A stretch of 51,745 bases of DNA from Sphingomonadaceae bacterium (GTDB taxonomy: Bacteria; Pseudomonadota; Alphaproteobacteria; Sphingomonadales; Sphingomonadaceae). Both the position numbers and the translations under genes were made by a program. A model generated the notes under the pieces. It saw only the letters and a program-made list of their open reading frames with translations. It searched no databases and was not told where the DNA came from. Location: assembly GCA_947453945.1 (NCBI GenBank), contig CANGJB010000022.1:1-51745 (forward strand), given 5' to 3'. Of the stretch, positions 30,909-40,142 are shown in pieces (position 1 is the stretch's first letter; each line of letters starts with the position of its first letter).

Positions 30909-31897
30909 CCGCGCAGCAGACGCCTTGCATTGTCTGCCAGCAAAGGCTCCATGCCATGGGTTTCCAGGATCTGCGGCGCATCCCAACCCGCAAAGTTGGT
31001 GCCATAAACCAACCGTTCCTGCCCCACCCGCGCGATCAACAGATCGAGCGACTGATCGTCGTGCATGTGGATGTCGTACCAGATGCGCTGCAAGGCTTCC
31101 TCGAACCGGCCCTCGGGCCGCAGATGCTCAGGCACCCACGTGCGTTTGTGCGCAGCGTGGCGGAGCCGTCCCCACAGCAGGCTGATCGCGCCTCCGCCGT
31201 GGCTGATGCAGATGTCGAGCGCGGGATGGCGGTGCAGCACACCGCCGAACACCAAAGTGGCGAGCGCAACCGTCTCCTGCATGGCGAAGCCGACCGTGAT
31301 GTCGAGTTCGAACAAGCCGAGCGAGGCAGGGCCCGGCGGTCCGTCGATCCCGGCTGAGGCCGGGTGGATGAACAAGGGGATGTCCAATTCGCTCACGGCG
31401 TCGTAGAACGGGTCCATCACGGCATCGGAGAGCCCGTGGGGCATGTCCGCGCCGATGTAGGCAGCGCGAAATCCAAGTTCGCGCACCGTGCGGCGCAACT
31501 CCGCAATGGCCGCCCCCACATCCTGCATCGGCAGCGCGGCGGCGGCACCGAGCCGATCGGGAAACCGGGCAACCACAGCCGCCAGCGCATCATTATGGAC
31601 GCGGCAGAAACGGATCGCTTCGTCAGCAGGAATGTAGTGGAAATAGGTGAGCGGGTTGGGCGAGAGCAACTGCCAGTCGATACCGATCCGGTCCATCGCG
31701 GCGATGCGCAGGGCCGGGTCCATGAACGGACTGCCGCGATACCGCACTCCCCGCAGGCGATAGTCCCCGATGCGAAACACCGGAACGCCGTTCTCCTCCG
31801 CGTAAAGTTCCGGCCCGAAAGCCCCAGCCCCGCCAAAGGTTTCCTCCAGCACGGCATGGGCGTGAATATCGATGACGCGTGCTTTGGCCAGGCTCAT
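30905..31897 (-). CDS. amidohydrolase_2 family protein (ACMSD / resorcylate decarboxylase type)
   Basis: The 330-residue protein starts at ATG 31897, one base after the SDR stop; longer starts overlap that gene. VIDIHAHAV gives the H-x-H pair, LFIHPASAG a third His, CISHGGGAI a fourth, and GTNFAGW sits where most members have GTDFP, so Asn is found in place of the metal-binding Asp. Members decarboxylate aromatic or muconate semialdehyde acids, or hydrolyse lactones such as 2-pyrone-4,6-dicarboxylate. The Asp to Asn change suggests altered metal use. It belongs to the minus-strand operon that begins at 33072. Confidence 0.85.
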   Translation of the reverse strand: MSLAKARVIDIHAHAVLEETFGGAGAFGPELYAEENGVPVFRIGDYRLRGVRYRGSPFMDPALRIAAMDRIGIDWQLLSPNPLTYFHYIPADEAIRFCRVHNDALAAVVARFPDRLGAAAALPMQDVGAAIAELRRTVRELGFRAAYIGADMPHGLSDAVMDPFYDAVSELDIPLFIHPASAGIDGPPGPASLGLFELDITVGFAMQETVALATLVFGGVLHRHPALDICISHGGGAISLLWGRLRHAAHKRTWVPEHLRPEGRFEEALQRIWYDIHMHDDQSLDLLIARVGQERLVYGTNFAGWDAPQILETHGMEPLLADNARRLLRG

Positions 31898-31898
31898 C

Positions 31899-32660
31899 TC
31901 AGGCATACCCCCTGCTTGCACCGCCATCGACGGCAATTGCGGTCCCCGTGACATAGCTGGCTGCCGCGGACCCCAGAAACACGATCATGTTGGCAATTTC
32001 ATCCGCTGCGGCAAAACGGCCGAGCGGAATATCGGCCAGAATGGCATCGCGGGCCGGATTGGGCACATCGCGGGGGCCAAGCAGCCCGGCAATCCGGCCA
32101 GTTTCCGTCCATCCCGGGCAAACAGTATTGACCAGCACATTGTCGGCGGCGATCTGCTCCGAAAGCGTCTTGGCCCAGCCGAGCACCGCCATGCGCACAC
32201 TGTTGGAGAGCGTGAGGCGCGGGACAGGCTGCTTGACGCCGAACGACGAGATATTGATGATCCGGCCCCAGCGCTGGGCCCGCATCGCAGGCAGCACAGC
32301 GCGCGTCATCCGCACGACCGACATCAAGGTCAGATTGACCGCATCCTGCCAATCCTGATCCGCCAGATCCTGAAAAAGCCCGGGCGGCGGGCCACCAGCG
32401 TTGTTGACTAAAATGTCGACATTTCCAAGCCGGGCTGCAACCTCGCTGCAGACCCGCGCGATATCAGCGGCATCGGTAACGTCGGCCGAAATGGCGAGAG
32501 AGCCCGGCATGAGCGCTCTGGCCGCATCGAGCCGGGACTGATTCCGCCCGCAAATCGCGACCCTGGCGCCTTCGGCATGGAACCCCCGCGCGGCGGCGAG
32601 GCCGATGCCTTGGCTGCCGGCACTGACCAGCACGATCTTTCCCTCAAGCCCCAGTTTCAT
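31899..32660 (-). CDS. SDR-family protein lacking the usual Tyr-x-x-x-Lys
   Basis: The 253-residue product has an SDR frame: SAGSQGIG at 13-20, NNAGGPP near 86, Ser in NISSFGVK and the C-terminal TGTAIAVDGG. The catalytic site reads PRLTLSNSVRMAV where YxxxK is expected, so both catalytic residues are replaced. A subgroup of SDR proteins shares this LSNSxR form and may be non-classical reductases or use another chemistry. It lies 25 bases after the epoxide-hydrolase-like gene and one base before amidohydrolase_2. Confidence 0.85.
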   Translation of the reverse strand: MKLGLEGKIVLVSAGSQGIGLAAARGFHAEGARVAICGRNQSRLDAARALMPGSLAISADVTDAADIARVCSEVAARLGNVDILVNNAGGPPPGLFQDLADQDWQDAVNLTLMSVVRMTRAVLPAMRAQRWGRIINISSFGVKQPVPRLTLSNSVRMAVLGWAKTLSEQIAADNVLVNTVCPGWTETGRIAGLLGPRDVPNPARDAILADIPLGRFAAADEIANMIVFLGSAAASYVTGTAIAVDGGASRGYA

Positions 32661-32685
32661 GCCCGCCCCCTTTCATCATTGTGCT

Positions 32686-33072
32686 TCATGCCAGTTGCGC
32701 CAGATAGCTCGCCAGATCGAAGTAATCGCGCCATTCGCGGATCAGCCCGCCGCGCACCCGGAACGTGCCCATCACCGGCAAAGTCACCGTCCGCCCCCGC
32801 ACGGTCATGCGGTCGATCCGTTCGGTCAGCACATGCTCACCGTTTGCGGCAACGGCGCGCACCTCCCACGCACAGTGTTCGAAAGGACCCGCCGCGCGCA
32901 GATAGCGCTCGACCGCAGCGAGGCCCGACAATTCCTCCATCGGCATGTTGTGATAAACGATATCATCGCCAAGGTGGCTGATCACCCGGTCCATGTCAGG
33001 GCCGGCCCACGCGCCGCAAAACGACAAAACCGCCGCCATGGGCGAGGATTTTTCGCCTTCCGGCAATGGCAT
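32686..33072 (-). CDS. limonene-1,2-epoxide hydrolase-like protein (NTF2 fold)
   Basis: The 128-residue protein matches the limonene epoxide hydrolase pattern: IVYHNMPME near 38-46, TERIDRM near 83 and GTFRVRGGLIREWRDYFDL near 101-119. The catalytic Asp-Arg-Asp set of that family corresponds to Arg and Asp in ERID and Asp in RDYFD. Such enzymes open epoxides directly with water to vicinal diols in monoterpene catabolism. It is the first gene of the minus-strand operon and faces the hydratase operon across the second AT-rich motif. It makes an epoxide intermediate in region 3 plausible. Confidence 0.8.
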   Translation of the reverse strand: MPLPEGEKSSPMAAVLSFCGAWAGPDMDRVISHLGDDIVYHNMPMEELSGLAAVERYLRAAGPFEHCAWEVRAVAANGEHVLTERIDRMTVRGRTVTLPVMGTFRVRGGLIREWRDYFDLASYLAQLA

Positions 33073-33126
33073 GGCCCCTCACGTAATCCAGCCAGACACT
33101 TGACATGACGACTCCGCCTTGTGAAG

Positions 33127-33146
33127 TATCGAAATAAATATAAAAC
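33127..33146 (+). promoter_or_regulatory. AT-rich shared motif, copy 2
   Basis: TATCGAAATAAATATAAAAC matches copy 1 with one substitution. It lies in the 127-base gap between divergent genes at 33072 and 33200; a TTGACA at 33100 could be a -35 box. Confidence 0.5.
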
Positions 33147-33199
33147 TCGGGGTCACGAGAGGATCAGCCCGCCATGCGATCATCAACGAAGCTCGAGGC

Positions 33200-33994
33200 G
33201 TGAGCGGTCAGCGATTGCCCGGTCTCAGCCTGGCGCACTGTCTCGATCAGGCGCGGCACGATCGGGTGCCACTTGCGCGCACCAACTTCCCGGCTGGCTT
33301 CACCGTGGCGCAGGGCTACACCCTTCAGGCCGAACTGGCCGCGCTTGGCCAATCGGCTGGCAGGATGGCCATAGGCCGCAAGATCGGGCTGACATCAAAA
33401 GCGGCGATGGCTGCGTTCGGCGCAGCAGAGCCGATGGCCGGCACGATCACCAGCGACAGCTTGCGCGAAGCCGGATCCCAAATCGAACTGGACGAGCTGA
33501 TCTCTCCGCGCCTTGAGGGCGAGTTCCTTATCGAGATCGGCCATGTGCCGCTCGCCGATAGCGATGATGCAGCGCTGATTGCTTCGCTTGTTTCGGTCCG
33601 CGCCGCTTTCGAAATCGCGGATTCGCGTGTTGCCGGCTGGCCCTCCACTGCTGCGCAGGCAATTGCCGACAATGCGTGCTGCGGCCTGGTCATTCCAGGC
33701 AGCGAACGGATCAGCCCGGGCAAAGTTGATTTTTCCGGCGCAAAAGGCGTCTTGCGCCGGGACGGTGTGATCGTATCCGAAGGCTGCGCTGCGGATTGCC
33801 TCGGCGGCATCCTCCACGCCTATCGCTGGCTGCTGGCACGCGGCCCGGCCCTTGGCCTGTCCCCCCGCGCCGGAGACATTGTAATTTGCGGGGCCATGTG
33901 CGGGCCGCTGCCGATGCACCCGGGCTGCCGGTATGACTTTGCTGTCGAAGGACTCGGCACGGTGACAATAGAAACTGCCGGACAAGCGGGTTGA
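33200..33994 (+). CDS. 2-keto-4-pentenoate hydratase / FAH-fold protein
   Basis: The 264-residue protein starts GTG at 33200, overlapping the end of a nine-codon frame. GRKIGLTSKAA near 60, RLEGEFLIEIG near 103-113 with the metal-binding E-x-E pattern, RAAFEIADSR near 133 and the C-terminal FAVEGLGTVTIE are hydratase or 4-oxalocrotonate decarboxylase features. It would hydrate or decarboxylate a 2-oxo-dienoic acid after ring opening. Its stop overlaps the MFS start (TTGA). It leads a plus-strand operon with transporter and MarR regulator. Confidence 0.87.
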   Translation: MSGQRLPGLSLAHCLDQARHDRVPLARTNFPAGFTVAQGYTLQAELAALGQSAGRMAIGRKIGLTSKAAMAAFGAAEPMAGTITSDSLREAGSQIELDELISPRLEGEFLIEIGHVPLADSDDAALIASLVSVRAAFEIADSRVAGWPSTAAQAIADNACCGLVIPGSERISPGKVDFSGAKGVLRRDGVIVSEGCAADCLGGILHAYRWLLARGPALGLSPRAGDIVICGAMCGPLPMHPGCRYDFAVEGLGTVTIETAGQAG

Positions 33995-35247
33995 CCGAAA
34001 CAGGCAGCCTTGCGGAACTGAAGGCCGGATGGCGGCTGCTCGTTGCTTGCTCGCTCGGCATTGCCGGCAGCGCGATTGCCGTGCCCTATTATACCATCGG
34101 CGCGATCACCAAGCCGGTCGCCCTGGCGACCGGCTGGACGCGGGCCGACATTCAGCTTGCCATTGCGTTCAGTTCGGGGATTGGCGCGCTCACGGCGCCG
34201 GTTACGGGCTGGATGATCGACCGCTTCGGCGTCCGCGCTGTAGCATTGCCGGGCTTCCTCGGTGTTGCGCTAGGCATGGCGATCGCCGGGTCGGCACAAT
34301 CGATCTGGACTTTCTACGCCGGCTTCGCGCTGGCCGCGATCCTGGGAGCGGGCACCAATCCAGTGCTGTGGTCGAAGGTCGTGACCGCCAGCTTCGACAA
34401 GGCCAGGGGCGCCGCGCTGGGCCTCGCGCTGGTTGGCACGGCGCTTTCGGCCATCGCGCTGCCGATGGTCGTGACGGTGTTGATCGAACGGTTCGGCTGG
34501 CAGCGCGCGCTGGTTGTGGTCGGCTTGTTGCCTGTCCTCATATCCTTGCCGGTCGCCATGCTCTGGCTGAAGTCAAAGCCTGTCGTCCGTGCAGATGAAG
34601 GGGCGCAGGCGGCCATAAAGGCCACAAGCGTGCGCGCAGCGCTTCGCGGATACCGGTTCTGGGTCCTCGCGGCATCGGTGCTCTGCAGCTACCTCGCGGT
34701 TTCCGGCGTGCTTGCGGGCCTTGTGCCCGCGTTCACCGATCGCGGACTTGCGCCTGCCACCGCCGCCGCGCTCGCAGGAACGGTGGGCCTCGCGATGGTG
34801 CCAGGGCGGATTCTGGTCGGGATCGTGATCGACCGGGTCTGGGCACCGGGCGTGGCTTGCGCAATCCTGCTGCTGCCTGCTGCGGCCTGCCTTGTGCTCG
34901 CGTCCACTGCTCAGGTTGCCGTGCTGGCAGCGTGCTGCATGACACTCGGCCTTGCAGCTGGCGCTGAACTTGATCTGCTGGCCTTCCTGACCGCGCGTTA
35001 CTTCGGCCTCGCGCACTTCGCAAAAATCTACGCCCTGCTCTACGCCGGACTTGCCACAGGCAGCGCACTCGCTCCGGCCCTGTTCTCACTGATCTGCGAC
35101 CGCACGGGCTCGTATCAGGCAAGTTTCCAGATATCGGCGCTACTGTTCGTTGCTGCAGCCGTGTTATTGCCCTTGTTGGGGCGCTATCCTAGCGGACATG
35201 ACGATGACCGAAACACCCGAACCAAACCTCTCACCACTCCCGCATAA
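33991..35247 (+). CDS. MFS transporter
   Basis: The 418-residue hydrophobic protein has about twelve predicted membrane segments, starting with LLVACSLGIAGSAIAVPYYT, and the MFS loop motif DRFGVRAVALPG between segments 2 and 3. It resembles carboxylate or oxalate/formate-type transporters. It probably moves an organic acid across the inner membrane, import or export not decided. TTG at 33991 overlaps the hydratase stop. Its 3' end overlaps the MarR gene by 50 bases. Confidence 0.87.
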   Translation: MTETGSLAELKAGWRLLVACSLGIAGSAIAVPYYTIGAITKPVALATGWTRADIQLAIAFSSGIGALTAPVTGWMIDRFGVRAVALPGFLGVALGMAIAGSAQSIWTFYAGFALAAILGAGTNPVLWSKVVTASFDKARGAALGLALVGTALSAIALPMVVTVLIERFGWQRALVVVGLLPVLISLPVAMLWLKSKPVVRADEGAQAAIKATSVRAALRGYRFWVLAASVLCSYLAVSGVLAGLVPAFTDRGLAPATAAALAGTVGLAMVPGRILVGIVIDRVWAPGVACAILLLPAAACLVLASTAQVAVLAACCMTLGLAAGAELDLLAFLTARYFGLAHFAKIYALLYAGLATGSALAPALFSLICDRTGSYQASFQISALLFVAAAVLLPLLGRYPSGHDDDRNTRTKPLTTPA

Positions 35248-35779
35248 CCCGGACGACAAGCAGGAACCCCTGCCAACGCTGGTCGATCGCGTCTCGTTCA
35301 TGATCTATCGGATCGGCGAACACATGGCGCGCATCTGCAATCCGTGGTTTCAGGAGTGGGGCCTCGATCTGGTCACATCGCGCATGATGGTGGCGCTGCT
35401 CGAACGCGAAACGATGACAGCGGGGGAAATTGTCAAGATCATGGCCTTGCCGCAGTCAACGATCTCGCACCAACTCAAGCGTCTTGAGGGTCTGGGCTAT
35501 CTGACCCGGACGGTTGGCGCGGAAGATTCACGCATCGTGGTTGCCCGCCTGACCGAGCGCGGCCTCGATGTGGCGCAGCGGTCAAATCAGCTCAGTCGCA
35601 GGGTCGTGGCACAATTGGTATCCGCCATCGGGGAGGATGATCTGGACAGGGTCCGCGCAGCGCTTAAGCGAGCGGATGTCGCGCTCGAAGCCATGTTCGA
35701 TGCAACCGCCGCAAGTGCGCCGGGATCACGGCGAAAGCGCCAAAGTGCCGGCAAGGCGCACACCGAAAAGCAGCGCTGA
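35198..35779 (+). CDS. MarR family transcriptional regulator
   Basis: The 193-residue product has a winged helix: TAGEIVKIMALPQSTISHQL followed by KRLEGLGYLTRTVGAEDSRI, with the wing and a basic residue pattern typical of MarR. The N-terminus is extended and acidic. ATG at 35198 or 35204 is the likely start. It is the only regulator in region 3 and the natural candidate for the inverted repeat at 24852 or the AT-rich motifs. MarR proteins usually respond to aromatic acids. Confidence 0.87.
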   Translation: MTMTETPEPNLSPLPHNPDDKQEPLPTLVDRVSFMIYRIGEHMARICNPWFQEWGLDLVTSRMMVALLERETMTAGEIVKIMALPQSTISHQLKRLEGLGYLTRTVGAEDSRIVVARLTERGLDVAQRSNQLSRRVVAQLVSAIGEDDLDRVRAALKRADVALEAMFDATAASAPGSRRKRQSAGKAHTEKQR

Positions 35780-35798
35780 TGGCTGGCGAGACTAGCCT

Positions 35799-36386
35799 TC
35801 AGCGCAGCAGGAAGACCGCACCGGCTATCGCGGCCAAGCCAAGGCCGGCAAGAACAAGCCACTGACGCGCGGTGCTGCGGACGTTTCCTTCCGCGATCGC
35901 ACCATCCTCCTGCGCCGCACCATTCGGCGCTGCGCTTTCTCCCAGATCGGCCAGAACGACCGCGAACTTTCCAAAAAAGTCATCGGCCATGGCCTTGGCC
36001 GTGCCTTCGATCAGGCGCGCACCCATTTGCGCCAGCTTGCCGCCAATCTGGGTTTGCGCGACATAGCTTAGCGCAGTGCCGCCGCCGTCCCGGGGCTCCA
36101 GCGTCACAACAGCGCTGCCCTTGGCGAAACCGGCTACCCCGCCCTGCCCTTCAAACTCCATCTTGCACGAACGCGGCGCATCGATCTCTGTCTGGCGCAT
36201 GGTCCCAGCGAACCGCGCACTGACTGGGCCAATCTTTGCGGCAACTTTGCCGGCAAATTCAGTCTCGCTGGTCCGCTCGAGCGCTTCGCACCCCTTGAGG
36301 CAGGCCTTGAGCACTGCGGTATCGTTGATCGCCGCCCACGCCGCCTCAGGCGAACACGGCAGATCATAACGCCCGGTGATTTCCAT
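35799..36386 (-). CDS. CoxG-like SRPBCC protein with C-terminal membrane anchor
   Basis: The 195-residue protein has MEITGRYDLPCSPEAAWAAI at the start and CLKGCEALERTSETEFAGKV near 30-49, the CoxG (carbon monoxide dehydrogenase subunit G) pattern, and a C-terminal hydrophobic helix WLVLAGLGLAAIAGAVFLL. CoxG proteins anchor or help mature molybdenum hydroxylases at the membrane. It is the last gene of the hydroxylase operon, 19 bases after the FAD subunit. Confidence 0.87.
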   Translation of the reverse strand: MEITGRYDLPCSPEAAWAAINDTAVLKACLKGCEALERTSETEFAGKVAAKIGPVSARFAGTMRQTEIDAPRSCKMEFEGQGGVAGFAKGSAVVTLEPRDGGGTALSYVAQTQIGGKLAQMGARLIEGTAKAMADDFFGKFAVVLADLGESAAPNGAAQEDGAIAEGNVRSTARQWLVLAGLGLAAIAGAVFLLR

Positions 36387-36405
36387 TACTGTGAAATTCC
36401 CTGAT

Positions 36406-37212
36406 TCAGGTGAGTTGTCCCGCCATCTGCATCAGTGCGCGGCGCGTGATCACCTTGGCAATATGGAGGCGATACTCGGCGGAACCATGAATGTCCCCGG
36501 TGAAATTCGCAAGGTCGAGCGGGACCGCGTCCAAGCTGTCAATGTCTGCCCCGCGGTCAAGATGCTGCTCGGCTGCGTGCCAGCGGAACACCCCGTTCCC
36601 ACCTCCAGTGATCGCGATCCGGTGTTCAGACCCGAGCCGCGCTGCGAACACGCCAACCAGCGCAAACCGCGAGGCCGGATTGCGAAACTTGAGATAACAG
36701 GCCTCAGCGCATGCCGGAAACCGCACGGCGGTCACGATCTCGCCCGGCTCCAGCGCAGTGGCAAACATGCCGGCGAAAAAGGCCTCCGCGTCAAGGATGC
36801 GCAAGTTGGTCTGAACCCGGGCCCCCAGTGCCAGCACCGCGCTGGGATAGCAGGCCGCTGGATCGTTGTTAGCGATCGAACCGCCGATGGTGCCGCGGTG
36901 CCGGATCTGCGCGTCACCAATACCCCCCGCCAGCGCAGCCAGCGCAGTAAGCGCGGCTCGCACCACGGGATGGGCGGCGACTTCGGCATGGGTCATGCCC
37001 GCACCGATCTCGATCCCCCCATCGATCGGGCGGATCTGGCGCAGTTCATCAAGCCGCGCAATGTCGACCAGCTGCGAGGGGGCGGCAAGGCGCGCGCGAA
37101 GCACCGGCATCAAGGTCTGCCCACCCGAGAGCGGCTGCGCCATGTCGTCCTGCTGCAGCAGTTCAAGCGCCTCAGCGAGCGTGGCCGGGCGGCTGTAGCC
37201 AAGATCGTACAT
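36406..37212 (-). CDS. molybdenum hydroxylase FAD-binding subunit (CoxM-like)
   Basis: The 268-residue protein has LSGGQTLMPVLRARLAAPSQ near 36-55 and IRHRGTIGGSIANNDPAACY near 105-124, the two FAD pyrophosphate motifs, and VTAVRFPA in the C-terminal half. ATG at 37212 overlaps the large-subunit stop (TGATG). It passes electrons from the 2Fe-2S centres to an acceptor. Confidence 0.9.
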   Translation of the reverse strand: MYDLGYSRPATLAEALELLQQDDMAQPLSGGQTLMPVLRARLAAPSQLVDIARLDELRQIRPIDGGIEIGAGMTHAEVAAHPVVRAALTALAALAGGIGDAQIRHRGTIGGSIANNDPAACYPSAVLALGARVQTNLRILDAEAFFAGMFATALEPGEIVTAVRFPACAEACYLKFRNPASRFALVGVFAARLGSEHRIAITGGGNGVFRWHAAEQHLDRGADIDSLDAVPLDLANFTGDIHGSAEYRLHIAKVITRRALMQMAGQLT

Positions 37213-39574
37213 CAGGAAACCTCCCGCGTGCGGCACAGTTGCCAGATCTTTTCAGGCGATGCGGGCATGTCGATGTGATCCATCCCAAGCGCATCACACA
37301 CCGCGTTGATAACTGCGGGCGGTGCGCCGATCGCGCCCGCTTCGCCGCAGCCTTTCATGCCCAGCGGGTTGACCGGTGTCGGCGATGGCCAGAAGCACAG
37401 GCCGAATTCGGGAAGACTGTCCGCGCGCGGCATGCCGTAGTCCATGTAGGACGCGGTCATCAGCTGGGCGTTGTCCGGATCGTAGAGCGCGTTTTCCCAC
37501 AAGGCCTGCGCGATCCCCTGGGTCACGCCGCCGTGTACCTGCCCTTCGACGATGAGCGGGTTTGCGACATTGCCGAAATCATCGGCCGCATTGAACGCGA
37601 CGACTTCGACAACCCCGGTTTCAGGATCGATCTCGACCTCGCAGACATGGACCCCAGCCGGGTAGGTGAAATTGGGCGGGTCGAAAAAGCTCGTCGCGAC
37701 AAGACCCGGCTCGATCTGGTCGGTGGGAAAGCTCGCGGCGCCGTGCGCGGCCTGAGCCATCTCGACAAAAGTCACCGTCCGGTTGCTGGCTGCGCTCGAA
37801 TAGATGCCGTCTGCGAACACCACGTCCGCGAGATCGACTTCGAGCATGTGCGCCACGATGGCGCGGCCCTTGGCGACGATCTTGTCGCAAGAGTGAACCG
37901 CAGCCGATAGCCCGACAGACGCACGCGACCCATACGTCCCCGTACCCGCCTGAATCCGATTGGTATCACCCTGGACAACGTTGATCGAATCCATCGGCAC
38001 GCCGAACCGCTCTGAAACGATCTGGGCATAGACCGTCTGATGGCCCTGCCCATGGTTGTGCGCACCGGTCAGAACTTCGATCGAACCGCCCGGCTGAACC
38101 CGGATTTCGCACGATTCCCACATGGCTCCGCCGCCGCCGAGGCTTGCAAGCAGCTTCGATGGACCGATGCCGCACGCTTCGACATAGGCAGACAAGCCAA
38201 TTCCGCGCAGCTTGCCTCGGGCCTGCGATTCAGCCTTGCGCGCTGCGAAGCCCGGATAGTCCGCAAGTCCCAGCGCCGCATCGAGGCAGCCCTCGTAATC
38301 GCCACTGTCGTAGCAATAGATCAGCGGCGTCTGGTAGGGGAACTGCCGAATGAAATTGCGCCGCCGGATTTCCGCCTGATCAACCCCGATCTCGCGCGCG
38401 GCAATATTGGCGAGCCGTTCGATGAGATAGGCGGCTTCGGGCCGCCCGGCGCCGCGATAGGCATCGACCGGGCACGTGTTGGTATAGACGCCCTCGACCC
38501 GGGCATGGATAGCAGGGATGGCATACTGGCCCGAGAGCATCGTGGCATACATGTAGGAAACCACCAGCGCGTTCGAGGTGGAAATGTAGGCGCCGAGGTT
38601 AGCCAGCGTGTGAACCCGCAACCCCAGAAAACGGCCATCGTCATCCATTGCCAGTTCGGCGGTGGTCAGGTGATCGCGGCCATGCGCATCGGTGAGAAAG
38701 GATTCGCTCCGCTCGGCGGTCCACTTCACCGGCCGGTCGAGCATCTTTGCGGCAAACGCCACCGCAAATTCCTCTGCGTAGGCCGGCGCTTTCGATCCGA
38801 AACCGCCGCCGACATCGGGCGACACTACGCGCAAGTTGTTTTCCGAAGGCAGCCCCAGCATGATCGCGAAAAAACCGCGCATACCGATCGGGTTCTGGTG
38901 CGTCAGATAAATGGTCATCGCCTGATCAAAGGCAGACCATTGCACGTTGATGGCGCGCGGCTCGATCGCGTTGGGAATGAGCCGGTTGTTGCGCAGACTC
39001 AGCGTGACGCGCCGGGTGGCGGCAGCAAACGCGGCGTCGACCTCGGCGCTGCCGCCGATCTCCCACTCAAACGCGCGGTTCTGCGCGATGCCGTCATGCA
39101 ATTGCGGCGCGCCATCGGCAATGGCCGCCGCGAGATCGACGACGGTCGGCAATTCCTGATACTCGACCAGCACCGCATCTGCCGCATCGCGCGCCTGATC
39201 ACGCGTTTCGGCAATCACCAGCGCGACAGGTTCACCCACGAACCGGATTGCATCCACCGCGAGCGCGTGGTGCAGGCCAACCCGTGCGGGCGTGCCATCA
39301 ACCGAACTGAGGTTCCAGCCCGATGGCAAAGGCGGCAATCCGGCATCGGCGAGTTCGCGTCCGGTGAAAATGCGGATCACCCCGGGCATGTTGCGCGCAG
39401 ACTCAAGGTCGATCCCGGCAATCGCCGCATGGGCATAAGGTGAACGGACAAATGCGGCGTGTGTCTGGCCGGGGAAGACCAGATCATCGACAAACCGGCC
39501 CCGCCCGGTAATCAGGCGTGCATCCTCGACCCGCTTGACCGACTGGCCGAATTTCCCGTTCGAAACCGTCTCGT

Positions 39575-39578
<4 letters not shown>
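37212..39578 (-). CDS. molybdenum hydroxylase large subunit, form II (CoxL-like)
   Basis: The 788-residue protein binds the molybdopterin cytosine dinucleotide cofactor. GGGFGSK near 257-263 and [11 protein letters not shown] near 510-520 contact the cofactor. The active-site loop reads AYRGAGR at 373-379, the form II version; true CO dehydrogenases have AYRCSFR. The catalytic base is Glu746 in GCGEAGAIG. It therefore hydroxylates an organic substrate, a heterocycle or aldehyde, with water as oxygen source. ATGA overlap with the 2Fe-2S subunit gene shows tight coupling. Confidence 0.92.
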
Positions 39579-40048
<470 letters not shown>

Positions 40049-40102
40049 CCCAATCCCCGTCCCTATGTTCGGTTGCTTACCGACTTATCGATGGAGTGTG
40101 CC

Positions 40103-40134
40103 ACGCCCTGCACTGACATGCCAGCGCAGGGCGT
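40103..40134. other. nine-pair hairpin between TonB receptor and hydroxylase genes
   Basis: ACGCCCTGC and GCAGGGCGT flank a 14-base loop, nine bases after the receptor stop. No T-run follows. It may allow partial read-through, so that receptor is made in excess of enzyme. Confidence 0.45.
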
Positions 40135-40142
40135 ACCATCGA

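Noticed and set aside
38040..39443. 467-codon plus-strand open frame
   Set aside because: It mirrors the molybdenum hydroxylase large subunit on the other strand; the GC-rich codon use opens the antisense frame.
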